Shown here: piece after piece, positions 36,076-43,929 of the stretch
Position numbering within the stretch: position 1 is the first letter of the stretch
Layout of the letters: every line of letters begins with the position of its first letter
Origin: Bacteroidales bacterium 52_46
GTDB taxonomy: Bacteria; Bacteroidota; Bacteroidia; Bacteroidales; Muribaculaceae
DNA length: 64,000 bases
NCBI GenBank assembly: GCA_001915385.1
Contig: MNQK01000027.1
Span: 1 to 64,000, forward strand
Reading direction: 5' to 3'
Translations under genes and position numbers: made by a program
Notes under the pieces: generated by a model
Database searches by the model: none
Told to the model about the DNA's origin: nothing
Seen by the model: the letters and a program-made list of their open reading frames with translations, nothing else

Positions 36076-37158
36076 TTATGTACGGTTGAGTACCGAGGCA
36101 TACACCTGCGCGGTCATTGCGGCAGTATTTTCCCACGAGAAGTCGGCGAGACGGCGTGTTCCGGCAGCCGTCAGACGCGTCCTCTCCTCGGGATTTTCTA
36201 TGATTTGCGTTATCGAGGCGGCTATGTCGGCCGGGTCGTCGGGGTTGAAATAAAGGGCTGCGTCACCGGCTATCTCGGGCAGACATGAGGCGTCACTCAG
36301 AGCCACGGGAGTTCCGGCGGCAAACGCTTCAAGTATAGGCATTCCGAATCCTTCGAGCTTGGAGGGGAATACGAAACACTCCGCCCCGGCATAGAGCGGC
36401 CCGAGCTGCGCGGTTGAAAACAGATGCTGCTCCACTCGCGAGGACAATCCGGCGGCGCCGATAGCACGGCGCTCGTCGGCCGTAAACGGTCGTCCGGTGC
36501 ACACGAGCCGTATGTCGCGGTCACGTTCGGCCACGATGGCAAACGCCTTGAGCAATGTATCGAAATTTTTATATCCTCCCCGTTTGCCGACAAACAGCAC
36601 ATAGCGTCCGTCGACCGGTGCAGCGGCTCTCCCGGCCGGTGATACGGGAGTGAATCCGTGGTATATCACCGTGATGCGGCTCTCGTCGATGCAGTAGTAT
36701 TGCACCATGTCGTTTTTGGTGGCGTTGCTGATGGCAATGAGCGCGTCGGCATGCATTATGCAGTTGTCGATGTCATCGATGGCGCGGGCGCTGAACCATC
36801 CGGGCAACCGTTTGTGGATAAGGTCGTGGACGGTGAGCACAACAGGCTTGTCGTTGTAGCGCGGATAAATTGTATTGTAATCTGTGGGATGAATTATGTC
36901 ATATTCGCCACGTTTCATGATACGGCGGTCGAAGAAACCGTTGATTTTCCTATACAGTTTCCTGTGGTCCGGCACATGGCGCAACGACAGACACCTGCGC
37001 CGGCAAGCAAGCTCGCGCAGATACATGTTCTCGCTCGCCCGCACGCCGAGGACGGGAGTCACCGTGTCAGGCAGATGGTTGAGAAGCTCCACGAAATAAC
37101 GTGAGATGCCGCCGATTGTCTGACGCGAGAATATGGTGCTGTCGTAAAATACCTTCAT
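36076..37158 (-). CDS. GT4-family glycosyltransferase
   Basis: 360-residue GT-B enzyme. The N-terminal acceptor loop TIGGISRYFVELL, the mid-protein HVPDH and HDLIHKRLPGWF, and the donor motif LEGFGMPILEAF (E-x7-E) put it with the mannosyl- or galactosyl-type GT4 enzymes. Cytoplasmic, probably in surface polysaccharide synthesis. It is separated from the other GT cluster by 17 kb, with the antiporter downstream and element H1 just upstream of its start. Confidence 0.87.
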   Translation of the reverse strand: MKVFYDSTIFSRQTIGGISRYFVELLNHLPDTVTPVLGVRASENMYLRELACRRRCLSLRHVPDHRKLYRKINGFFDRRIMKRGEYDIIHPTDYNTIYPRYNDKPVVLTVHDLIHKRLPGWFSARAIDDIDNCIMHADALIAISNATKNDMVQYYCIDESRITVIYHGFTPVSPAGRAAAPVDGRYVLFVGKRGGYKNFDTLLKAFAIVAERDRDIRLVCTGRPFTADERRAIGAAGLSSRVEQHLFSTAQLGPLYAGAECFVFPSKLEGFGMPILEAFAAGTPVALSDASCLPEIAGDAALYFNPDDPADIAASITQIIENPEERTRLTAAGTRRLADFSWENTAAMTAQVYASVLNRT

Positions 37159-37174
37159 TCACAGATTACAATTT

Positions 37175-37369
37175 AGAGCGTGTTTGGATTTAAATCAAAT
37201 TAAGACTGAGAGGATTTTTTGAGGGAATTCCGCGAGTTGAAGAAGGAGCATAGCGAGCTATGCGACTGATGAAACTTGGCAGAATTAACCAAAAAAGGCC
37301 TCAGGATTAATTTGAAGTTTTTCCTTGCATTCTCTTCTATTGTTAATACGGTTTAAATTCAAACACTCT
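37175..37369. repeat. Inverted-repeat element H1 (195 bp)
   Basis: Terminal inverted repeats are at 37175-37194 and 37352-37369 (one gap, one mismatch). The interior pairs across the whole length and closes on a conserved apex, AAGGAGCATAGC...GCTATGCGACTGA, near 37242-37270. A second copy, H2, with different arms but the same apex is at 41001. Confidence 0.8.
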
Positions 37370-37410
37370 CTTAAGGATAAAGTACCTGATGGAGTAGCAA
37401 AATTTGTTTT

Positions 37411-37433
37411 CCGCGGTTAAAAACCGCGGCTAC
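37411..37433 (-). repeat. GTAG-foot hairpin, family B (B2)
   Basis: Read on the minus strand: GTAG, then CCGCGGTT / AACCGCGG with a 3-nt loop. It faces B3, 31 bp away, in opposite orientation. Confidence 0.8.
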
Positions 37434-37464
37434 TAAACCGCATCAAATGGTTATCTGCAAAGTA

Positions 37465-37487
37465 GTAGCCGCGGTTTTTAACCGCGG
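37465..37487 (+). repeat. GTAG-foot hairpin, family B (B3)
   Basis: GTAG at 37465-37468, CCGCGGTT (37469-37476), loop TTT, AACCGCGG (37480-37487). Makes an inverted pair with B2. Confidence 0.8.
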
Positions 37488-37538
37488 TTTGGCAAAATCG
37501 AAATTTTGATACATCCACATACAAATCACGGTGTGCAA

Positions 37539-38558
37539 TTACTTTTTGAACGCGCCTTTGCGGAGCATGTACTGCGCGATCTGCACGGCATTGAGCGCGG
37601 CACCCTTCTTTATCTGGTCGCCTACGACCCAGAATGACAGACCGTTGGGGTTAGTCAGATCCTGACGTATGCGTCCTACATAGACGGGGTCTTTACCGGC
37701 AATGTCGAGCGGCATCGGATATTTGTTTTCCTTCGGAGAGTCGACCACCACGACACCTTCGGCGTTGGCAAATGCCTCGCGGGCCTGCTCCACGCTCACG
37801 GGGCTTTCGGTCTCGACCCAGATAGCCTCGGAGTGTGCGCGCATCACGGGCACTCGCACGCACATGGCACTGACATCGAGGGCGGGAGCGTGCATTATTT
37901 TCTTCGTCTCATTGTACATCTTCATCTCCTCCTTGGTGTAGCCGTTATCCTGGAACACGTCGATGTGGGGGATGACATTGTAGGCGAGCTGATGGGCGAA
38001 TTTCTTTACGGTAGGCTGTTCGCCGGCGCCGAGCTGACGGTACTGCTCCACGAGTTCGTCCATAGCTGCCGCACCCGCGCCGCTGGCAGCCTGGTAGGTG
38101 GCGACATGCACGCGCTTGATTGGCGTAAGGTCATTGATGGCTTTGAGTGCTACGACCATCTGTATGGTGGTGCAGTTGGGGTTTGCAATGATATTGCGGG
38201 GAGTATCGAATGCATCGTCGCCGTTGACTTCGGGCACGACCAAAGGCACGTCGTCGTCCATGCGGAATGCGCTCGAATTGTCAATCATCAGTGCGCCGTG
38301 GGCGGTGATGACGTGTGCGTATTGCTTTGATACTCCGGCACCTGCCGAGGTGAAAGCAATATCTATATCCTTGAAATCGTCGGGGTTTTCACGAAGTTCC
38401 CTGACGACATATTCTTTTCCTTTAAAAGTATAACTGCGGCCGGCCGAGCGGGCTGAGCCAAACAATACGAGGTTGTCGATGGGAAAGTTCTGCTCATCGA
38501 GCACACGGAGAAATTCCTGACCGACGGCGCCGCTTGCGCCTACTATTGCTACATTCAT
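37539..38558 (-). CDS. asd: Aspartate-semialdehyde dehydrogenase
   Basis: 339 residues, normal for the family. Reduces aspartyl phosphate to aspartate semialdehyde with NADPH, feeding lysine/diaminopimelate, threonine and methionine synthesis. The NADP site GASGAVGQ is at 7-14 and the catalytic Cys129 is in NPNCTTIQ; the later RVPVMRAHSEAIWVE holds the active-site His region. It is monocistronic behind a consensus promoter (38596-38626). Confidence 0.95.
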   Translation of the reverse strand: MNVAIVGASGAVGQEFLRVLDEQNFPIDNLVLFGSARSAGRSYTFKGKEYVVRELRENPDDFKDIDIAFTSAGAGVSKQYAHVITAHGALMIDNSSAFRMDDDVPLVVPEVNGDDAFDTPRNIIANPNCTTIQMVVALKAINDLTPIKRVHVATYQAASGAGAAAMDELVEQYRQLGAGEQPTVKKFAHQLAYNVIPHIDVFQDNGYTKEEMKMYNETKKIMHAPALDVSAMCVRVPVMRAHSEAIWVETESPVSVEQAREAFANAEGVVVVDSPKENKYPMPLDIAGKDPVYVGRIRQDLTNPNGLSFWVVGDQIKKGAALNAVQIAQYMLRKGAFKK

Positions 38559-38595
38559 TTTAAGTAATAACTAATAATACATTAAATTTTAGCCA

Positions 38596-38626
38596 CAAAA
38601 ATACTCATTTCATAACTATTTTCAAA
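38596..38626 (-). promoter_or_regulatory. Promoter of asd
   Basis: On the minus strand TTTG (38626-38623), 19 nt, TATTTTTG (38603-38596). Confidence 0.78.
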
Positions 38627-38689
38627 ATTTTCGCGCCCCGAACCTTTCATTCTGTCATTTTCATACAAGTTTTGCGAACAAAACTTATA

Positions 38690-39760
38690 TTAAAAACGGC
38701 ATACTACTTCCATTACGAGCTTGTCGTGGTCGGAAACGGGGATTACGGCATTGTCTTGATAGAAATATTTCTCATAGTTGACGCGCAACTCAATGTAGCG
38801 TGTGGTACCGAATCGCAGGGTCGTGCCAAGTGTCATGCGGTGGCGCTCGGGCTGCGTGGCTTCAAGCAATCCGTCGGAGTTCTTAATGCCGTTGGAATGC
38901 TCTCCCATGTAATCGTAACGGCCGAGAGCCGCTATCGATGTAAGTTTATGGCGCAACGGGAAACGGCGCGATATGAATGAGTTGACGATATTGAGTCCGT
39001 CAAATGCGCCGTGCCTGTAATTTTTACGCAGATACTCGGCCTCGGCCTGCCACAGGCCGTCGTCATATCCGACTGCTCCGTTCCACATCATGATGCTGAC
39101 ATCCTCGGGGCGCGACTTCTGGCAACTCGCCTCAAGCGTAAGCACCCGTGCTATACGGGTTGTGGCCTTCAGCGAGAAGTTGAATGTCTTTGTCCAGTAA
39201 TCCTTCTGATTGGTAAGCCCCGAACCGTTGAACACGCCACCCTGCAGCGTCAGCGGCATGTTACCTTTTACGGTATACTGGAGGGCGAGTCCCACGTCAC
39301 GCACATTGCCTCCATATTTGGCCACAAAAGAGCGGTTGGCAAACAGCTGCTGGTGAGGGGCGCGGTGCGCGTCGATTGTGAAAGGCACGCGCATCTGTCC
39401 GACAGTAACAGTAAACGGGATTGCCTCAGGCACATAACGCACGTAGGCGTCGAGCATCTTGATTTTACCTTCGTCGCACAGGTCAATTTCGGCCTTGTAC
39501 TCGAATTCGGGCACAACGGTACCTGACAGGCTTACTCGCGCATTCCTCACGCGGAAACGACTCGCGCCGTTGTCGGTGTCAAGCTCATAGTCGGTGCGTA
39601 TCGTACCGTTGACCTTGGGAAACCATTCAGGCAACCGGAACGCAGGCCGCAGTTCGGCAGCCGGTACCGCCGTCGCACTACTGTCGGCCGGTGTCGCAGC
39701 CACTGACAGCGACAATGCGGCCATCACACCCGTTATTATTTTTCTCATCACCGCCATCAC
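38690..39760 (-). CDS. Porin of the phosphate-selective OprO/OprP type
   Basis: 356 residues with a signal peptide (MRKIITGVMAALSLSVAATPA) and a beta-barrel that ends in aromatic Phe (KLVMEVVCRF), as outer-membrane porins do. The pattern RFRVRNARVSLSGTVVPEFEYKAEIDL followed by VGQMRVPF is that of the OprO/OprP porin family; phosphate or polyphosphate is one possible solute. The stop of the upstream GlmU-like gene is 2 bp from its ATG, so both are in one operon. Met1 or Met5 may be the start. Confidence 0.82.
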   Translation of the reverse strand: MMAVMRKIITGVMAALSLSVAATPADSSATAVPAAELRPAFRLPEWFPKVNGTIRTDYELDTDNGASRFRVRNARVSLSGTVVPEFEYKAEIDLCDEGKIKMLDAYVRYVPEAIPFTVTVGQMRVPFTIDAHRAPHQQLFANRSFVAKYGGNVRDVGLALQYTVKGNMPLTLQGGVFNGSGLTNQKDYWTKTFNFSLKATTRIARVLTLEASCQKSRPEDVSIMMWNGAVGYDDGLWQAEAEYLRKNYRHGAFDGLNIVNSFISRRFPLRHKLTSIAALGRYDYMGEHSNGIKNSDGLLEATQPERHRMTLGTTLRFGTTRYIELRVNYEKYFYQDNAVIPVSDHDKLVMEVVCRF

Positions 39761-39762
39761 CT

Positions 39763-40962
39763 TTATTTGTATGTGTCGGCGATGCGGTATATTTCCTCGA
39801 ATATGCGGCGGTCGGCGTCGGTAAGCTGTTTATGGCGGCGCGCCATCACACGTTCGGCAATGTCGAAGAATTTCGACAGCTGCACGTCGTTGAATCCGGC
39901 GGCTCCGCCCTCGCTGAACGACGGGATGAACGTGCGCGGGAATCCGGCGCCGTGGATATTGCATCCCACGCCTACCACCGTGGCCGTATTGAACATAGTG
40001 TTGATGCCGGCCTTGGAGTGGTCGCCCATGATAAGGCCGCAGAACTGCAGGTCGGTACGCTGGAAACGGTGCGTAGGATAATTCCACACACGCACTTTCG
40101 AGTAGTCATTCTTAAGATTTGACGCCACGCAGTCGGCTCCGAGATTGCACCATTCGCCTACGACGGCATTGCCTAAGAATCCGTCGTGCGCCTTGTTGCT
40201 GAATCCGAATATCACGGCGTTGTTGAGCTCGCCGCCCATTTTGCTCCATGGGCCGACAGTAGTGGCCGGATATACCTTCGTGCCCATGTTGAACACCGCA
40301 TGCTCGCACAACGCCACAGGGCCACGCAGGCAGCACCCTTCCATTACTTCGGCATCCCGGCCGATATACACCGAGCCGTTCTTGACATTGATAATCGCTC
40401 CCTCTACCACGGCGCCGGGGGCTATGTAGATGCGAGGACGTCCGTCGGCATCCTTGGCGTCGCCTATAAGCGTATTTGACTGAGAGAGGGCGCAACTGTC
40501 GCTCAGGTCAAGCACGGCGAAGTCTTTCTCTATCTGAGCGCCGTTGTTCAGGAACACATCGTATACATAGTGTATTGCCGTCAGGGAGCCGTTCCATTGC
40601 TTTTCCGCACGGCATTCGCCCGATTTGAATGACTCCAGATCGCCGCGAAATGCTACACGTTCACCGTCGCAGCATAATGACTCGCCTTCACCAAGCGACA
40701 TGACAGCCTCACGGAATGCATCGGAATAATCGGGCACGACATGACCTGCCACAAACAGATTGTCGCCGCCGGCATCAACCGACGCGTAATATTTCTCCGA
40801 AAGATAACCGACGGTGAGATAAGAGTAACTACCGGGGACAACTTTTTCCCATTTCTCACGTATAGTGGTAATGCCGACGCGAAAATCGGCGACAGGGCGC
40901 GTAAATGACAGGGGAAGCAGATTTTCCCTCACTTCCGGCGCATCAAAAAGTATTATATTCAT
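39763..40962 (-). CDS. GlmU-like putative sugar nucleotidyltransferase
   Basis: 399 residues. The N-terminal 150 residues resemble a shortened nucleotidyltransferase domain (NIILFDAPEVRENLLPLSFTRPVADFRVG), but the GxGTRM loop of true GlmU is absent. The C-terminal half is a left-handed beta-helix with hexapeptide repeats. This is the Bacteroidota 'GlmU family protein' group, whose activity is undefined. It is followed by the porin gene. On the other side of element H2 lie rfbC and another beta-helix protein (DUF4954). Confidence 0.8.
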   Translation of the reverse strand: MNIILFDAPEVRENLLPLSFTRPVADFRVGITTIREKWEKVVPGSYSYLTVGYLSEKYYASVDAGGDNLFVAGHVVPDYSDAFREAVMSLGEGESLCCDGERVAFRGDLESFKSGECRAEKQWNGSLTAIHYVYDVFLNNGAQIEKDFAVLDLSDSCALSQSNTLIGDAKDADGRPRIYIAPGAVVEGAIINVKNGSVYIGRDAEVMEGCCLRGPVALCEHAVFNMGTKVYPATTVGPWSKMGGELNNAVIFGFSNKAHDGFLGNAVVGEWCNLGADCVASNLKNDYSKVRVWNYPTHRFQRTDLQFCGLIMGDHSKAGINTMFNTATVVGVGCNIHGAGFPRTFIPSFSEGGAAGFNDVQLSKFFDIAERVMARRHKQLTDADRRIFEEIYRIADTYK

Positions 40963-41000
40963 ATCGCGGAATTAGTTGGATACGAGAGGAGCACATTTTT

Positions 41001-41163
41001 AGAGCTTGTCTAAATTTATATGATGCAGATTTTGAGGAGGATTGTCAGATGGATTTTTGCTTGCGATGAAGGAGCGTAGCCGTAGCTACGTGACTGAAGA
41101 GCGAGCAAAAAGGCACTGGCAAGACCCTCAAAAGCAAAGTAATATGAATTTTAGACAAGTTCT
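41001..41163. repeat. Inverted-repeat element H2 (163 bp)
   Basis: Imperfect terminal inverted repeats at 41001-41021 and 41142-41163. The interior folds back over most of its length around the apex AAGGAGCGTAGC..GCTACGTGACTGA near 41069-41098. It shares the apex and general shape with H1, but most arm bases differ. It lies between the divergent GlmU-like and rfbC genes. The longest in-frame extension of rfbC would run through it, which is why that start was refused. Confidence 0.8.
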
Positions 41164-41199
41164 TATATATCCTCTCTTTATTTTTTTGACAAAATTACT

Positions 41200-41207
41200 T
41201 AATTTTG
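41200..41207 (+). promoter_or_regulatory. Possible -7 box of rfbC
   Basis: TAATTTTG fits TAnnTTTG and lies 20 nt before the ATG at 41228. No TTTG is found at the usual distance upstream. Confidence 0.4.
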
Positions 41208-41227
41208 CCAAAAAATTCAACAGTATC

Positions 41228-41782
41228 ATGCAATTTATAAAGCAAAAAATAGAGGGTGTGTGGGTGATAGAACCCAAGCGTTTCGGCGACGCTCGCGGAT
41301 ATTTCTCGGAAGTATTCAAACTTGAAGAATTTGCCGCACATGCAGGCGACGTGAAATTCATACAGGACAATGAATCGTTCTCGTCGCGCGGAGTGTTGCG
41401 CGGACTGCATTTCCAGAAAGGGGAATTTTCGCAGGCCAAACTCGTAAGGGTGTCGCAGGGCACCGTGCTCGACGTGGCCGTCGACCTGCGCAAGGACTCT
41501 CCCACTTTCGGCGAACACATCGCTGTGGAACTCTCGCATGAGAACGGTCGCCAGCTTTTCATACCCCGCGGATTTGCCCACGGTTTCGTGGTACTCAGCG
41601 ATGTAGCCCAGTTCCAGTACAAGGTCGACAACGTATATGCGCCCCAGTCGGAGGCCACACTGCGTTTCGACGACCCCAAGCTCGCCATCGACTGGCGCAT
41701 AGAGCCGTCGCAGATGCTCCTTTCGGAGAAAGACATGCGCGGCTACAGCTTCGATGAAGTAGCCGAGAAATACAGTTTCTGA
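41228..41782 (+). CDS. rfbC: dTDP-4-dehydrorhamnose 3,5-epimerase
   Basis: 184-residue cupin enzyme of the dTDP-L-rhamnose pathway. The start at 41228 gives the normal family length; 62 further upstream codons fall in element H2. Catalytic His61 is in RGLHFQ, the Asp in DVAVDLRKDSPTFG (85) and Tyr131 in AQFQYKVDN. Other rhamnose genes (rmlA, B, D) are not in the window, so it works with distant genes. It is followed 21 bp later by the DUF4954 gene on the same strand. Confidence 0.93.
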   Translation: MQFIKQKIEGVWVIEPKRFGDARGYFSEVFKLEEFAAHAGDVKFIQDNESFSSRGVLRGLHFQKGEFSQAKLVRVSQGTVLDVAVDLRKDSPTFGEHIAVELSHENGRQLFIPRGFAHGFVVLSDVAQFQYKVDNVYAPQSEATLRFDDPKLAIDWRIEPSQMLLSEKDMRGYSFDEVAEKYSF

Positions 41783-41803
41783 CCTTACCGCCCATACCGC
41801 TAT

Positions 41804-43699
41804 ATGAGCCTACGCCATCTGACGACTGCCGAAATCCATGCCCTTGAACTACAGGGATGCGCGTGCGCATGCTGGGATGATGTCAGAGTTGAAGACCCGT
41901 TCATCACTTACGCTTATCGCGATGTCACCTTTTCCGGCGACATCGAATTATATCCTGCCGAAGGGACTTTCATGCACGGCGCTTTCACATGCAATGCGGG
42001 TATATACGGTGCCGCAATTGCCGACTGCCGGGTGGGGCGAGGTGTCCATATATCCAAAGTACACGACTACATCGCAGGTTGCGATATCGCCGACGGCACA
42101 GTGATACGCAACGTGTCGCGCATAGACTGCCCAAAGGAATCCTGCCACGGAGCAGGAAGTGTGGTCGACGTCCTGAGCGAGACCGGCGGCCGTGAAGTTC
42201 CCATATATTATGGTCTTACAGCGCAGGAAGCATGGATTATAGCCATGTGCCGCCATGACATGGACCTTGTCGGAAATCTGAAATCAGACATAAAGGAGAA
42301 AACGGCTGCATTCAGACGCGACCGCAATATTATCGGTCCGCTGGCAGTCATTGCTGACACACTGCTCATAAGTGGTGTCGACGTAATGGCAGGAGCCGAG
42401 GTCGACGGAGCATCGCGCCTTGTCAACGGCACCGTAGGCGAAGGCGCGTTTGTCGGCACCGATGTCATCGCCACCGATTTTATCCTTGCACGCGGCGCGA
42501 CAGCCGACACAGCAGCGCGGCTCGACCACGTGTTCGTGGGCGAAGGGAGCCGCATTGCCAACGGGTTCAGCGCCCATCATTCGCTGATCTTCTCCAACTG
42601 CATACTCGAAAACGGCGAGGCTGCGGCGCTTTTTGCGGGGCCGTACACCGTGTCGATGCACAAATCAACGCTCCTCATCGGAGGAATGACGTCGATGTTC
42701 AATGCAGGCTCGGGAGCCAACCAAAGCAACCACCTCTACAAGACGGGACCGTGCCACCACGGCATATTCGAGCGCGGAGTGAAACTGGCGTCGGGCGCCT
42801 ACGTGATGTGGCCTGCCCGCATCGGTGCGTTCTCGATGGTGATGGGGCGGCATAAATCGCATCCCGACACATCCGCCCTCCCCTTTTCCTACGTCGTGGA
42901 AAATGCCGGAGCTACACAGGTAATCCCCGCCGTTGCCCTCGGCAATATCGGCATTGCGCGCGACGCCGACAAGTGGCCGCGACGTGACCGCCGACCCGAC
43001 CGCCCGGCCGACATAATCACATTCCAGCTTTTCAACCCCTATATCGCGCAATGCATCGAGGATGGTATAGCGCTGCTTGACAGCCTAATCGCGTCACAAC
43101 CCGACGCCGACACATTAACAGGCAGCGGATACACCATAAAGAGGTCGCATGCCGAGCGGGCATTGACCCTGTACCGCATGGCGCTCCGCCATTATATGCT
43201 CGGCACCATGTTGCAGCGCATAGCCGACGGCCTTACACTCGCATCCGACAACGGCATCGGCTCAGGCCGATGGGCAGACGTCGCCGGAATGACGGTGCCC
43301 GCATCTCTCGTTGCCGGCGGCCTCCCCGACGCACAGGCATGGGACAACGTCTACCGCGACCTCGAATGGGAGTGGGTAGCATCACGCCTCGCCGCTGAAC
43401 CGGACATCGACCTGACGCACCCCGACGCAAACGCCATCGCGACATTACTCGACGAATGGCAGCATACCGACAGTATGTTTACCGACATGCTCCGCCGCGA
43501 CGCCGAAAAGGAATTTGCCGTCAATAATCCCGCCGCAGCCGCGGGCTTCGGGCTGCTTGACCCCGACACCGCAGCAACCGATTTCCGCAACGTAAGAGGC
43601 ACCCTCGACACAAATCCCGTCAACAACCTCATCACCGCCCGCACCACCCGCGCCAAATCCCTCGCCGCCGCCGTCGCACTCCGTCTTAACCTCCACTAA
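41804..43699 (+). CDS. DUF4954-type beta-helix protein
   Basis: 631 residues. Much of residues 50-380 forms hexapeptide-like left-handed beta-helix turns (for example GAFTCNAGIYGAAIADCRVG and GAEVDGASRLVNGTVGEGAFVG), and the C-terminal 220 residues are helical. It matches the Bacteroidota DUF4954 family, whose function is not known; the fold suggests acyl- or nucleotidyl-transfer to sugars. No membrane segment is seen. Co-directional with rfbC with a 21-bp gap, so a sugar-nucleotide role is likely but unproven. Confidence 0.82.
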   Translation: MSLRHLTTAEIHALELQGCACACWDDVRVEDPFITYAYRDVTFSGDIELYPAEGTFMHGAFTCNAGIYGAAIADCRVGRGVHISKVHDYIAGCDIADGTVIRNVSRIDCPKESCHGAGSVVDVLSETGGREVPIYYGLTAQEAWIIAMCRHDMDLVGNLKSDIKEKTAAFRRDRNIIGPLAVIADTLLISGVDVMAGAEVDGASRLVNGTVGEGAFVGTDVIATDFILARGATADTAARLDHVFVGEGSRIANGFSAHHSLIFSNCILENGEAAALFAGPYTVSMHKSTLLIGGMTSMFNAGSGANQSNHLYKTGPCHHGIFERGVKLASGAYVMWPARIGAFSMVMGRHKSHPDTSALPFSYVVENAGATQVIPAVALGNIGIARDADKWPRRDRRPDRPADIITFQLFNPYIAQCIEDGIALLDSLIASQPDADTLTGSGYTIKRSHAERALTLYRMALRHYMLGTMLQRIADGLTLASDNGIGSGRWADVAGMTVPASLVAGGLPDAQAWDNVYRDLEWEWVASRLAAEPDIDLTHPDANAIATLLDEWQHTDSMFTDMLRRDAEKEFAVNNPAAAAGFGLLDPDTAATDFRNVRGTLDTNPVNNLITARTTRAKSLAAAVALRLNLH

Positions 43700-43718
43700 G
43701 AGAAGCCCACAACAACTC

Positions 43719-43775
43719 TGTATAGACGCGATTCAATTGAATACCACGAGAGCGAGACGCCCTCGCTCCATACTA
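43719..43775. repeat. D2 boundary motif plus single E-type arm (E2)
   Basis: TGTATAGACGCGATT (43719-43733) is like D1. It is followed by a diverged E arm starting TACCACGAG (43743), with AGCGAGACGCCCTCGCT as internal dyad. D and E appear in the same order at 33685-33805, although there E is a full inverted pair. Confidence 0.6.
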
Positions 43776-43929
43776 TGCCCTTAAGCAAACATCTTTGATT
43801 CGCGTTCCTACCAATGGGTACATATTATGCATATTATACATGCTTTTTAACATTGTATTAATATTTTTGAAAAAACCATGAAACGTTACCTTTATACTTT
43901 CGCTGTCGAAATAAATAACAGTATTGACA

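Larger units (their letters stand above)
37159..37538. other. 380-bp intergenic region made almost wholly of repeats
   Basis: Contains inverted-repeat element H1 (37175-37369) and the head-to-head GTAG hairpins B2 and B3 (37411-37487). No open frame or consensus promoter was found. Confidence 0.75.

Noticed and set aside
41042..41227. N-terminal extension of rfbC
   Set aside because: These 62 codons run through element H2 and are not part of the enzyme family.
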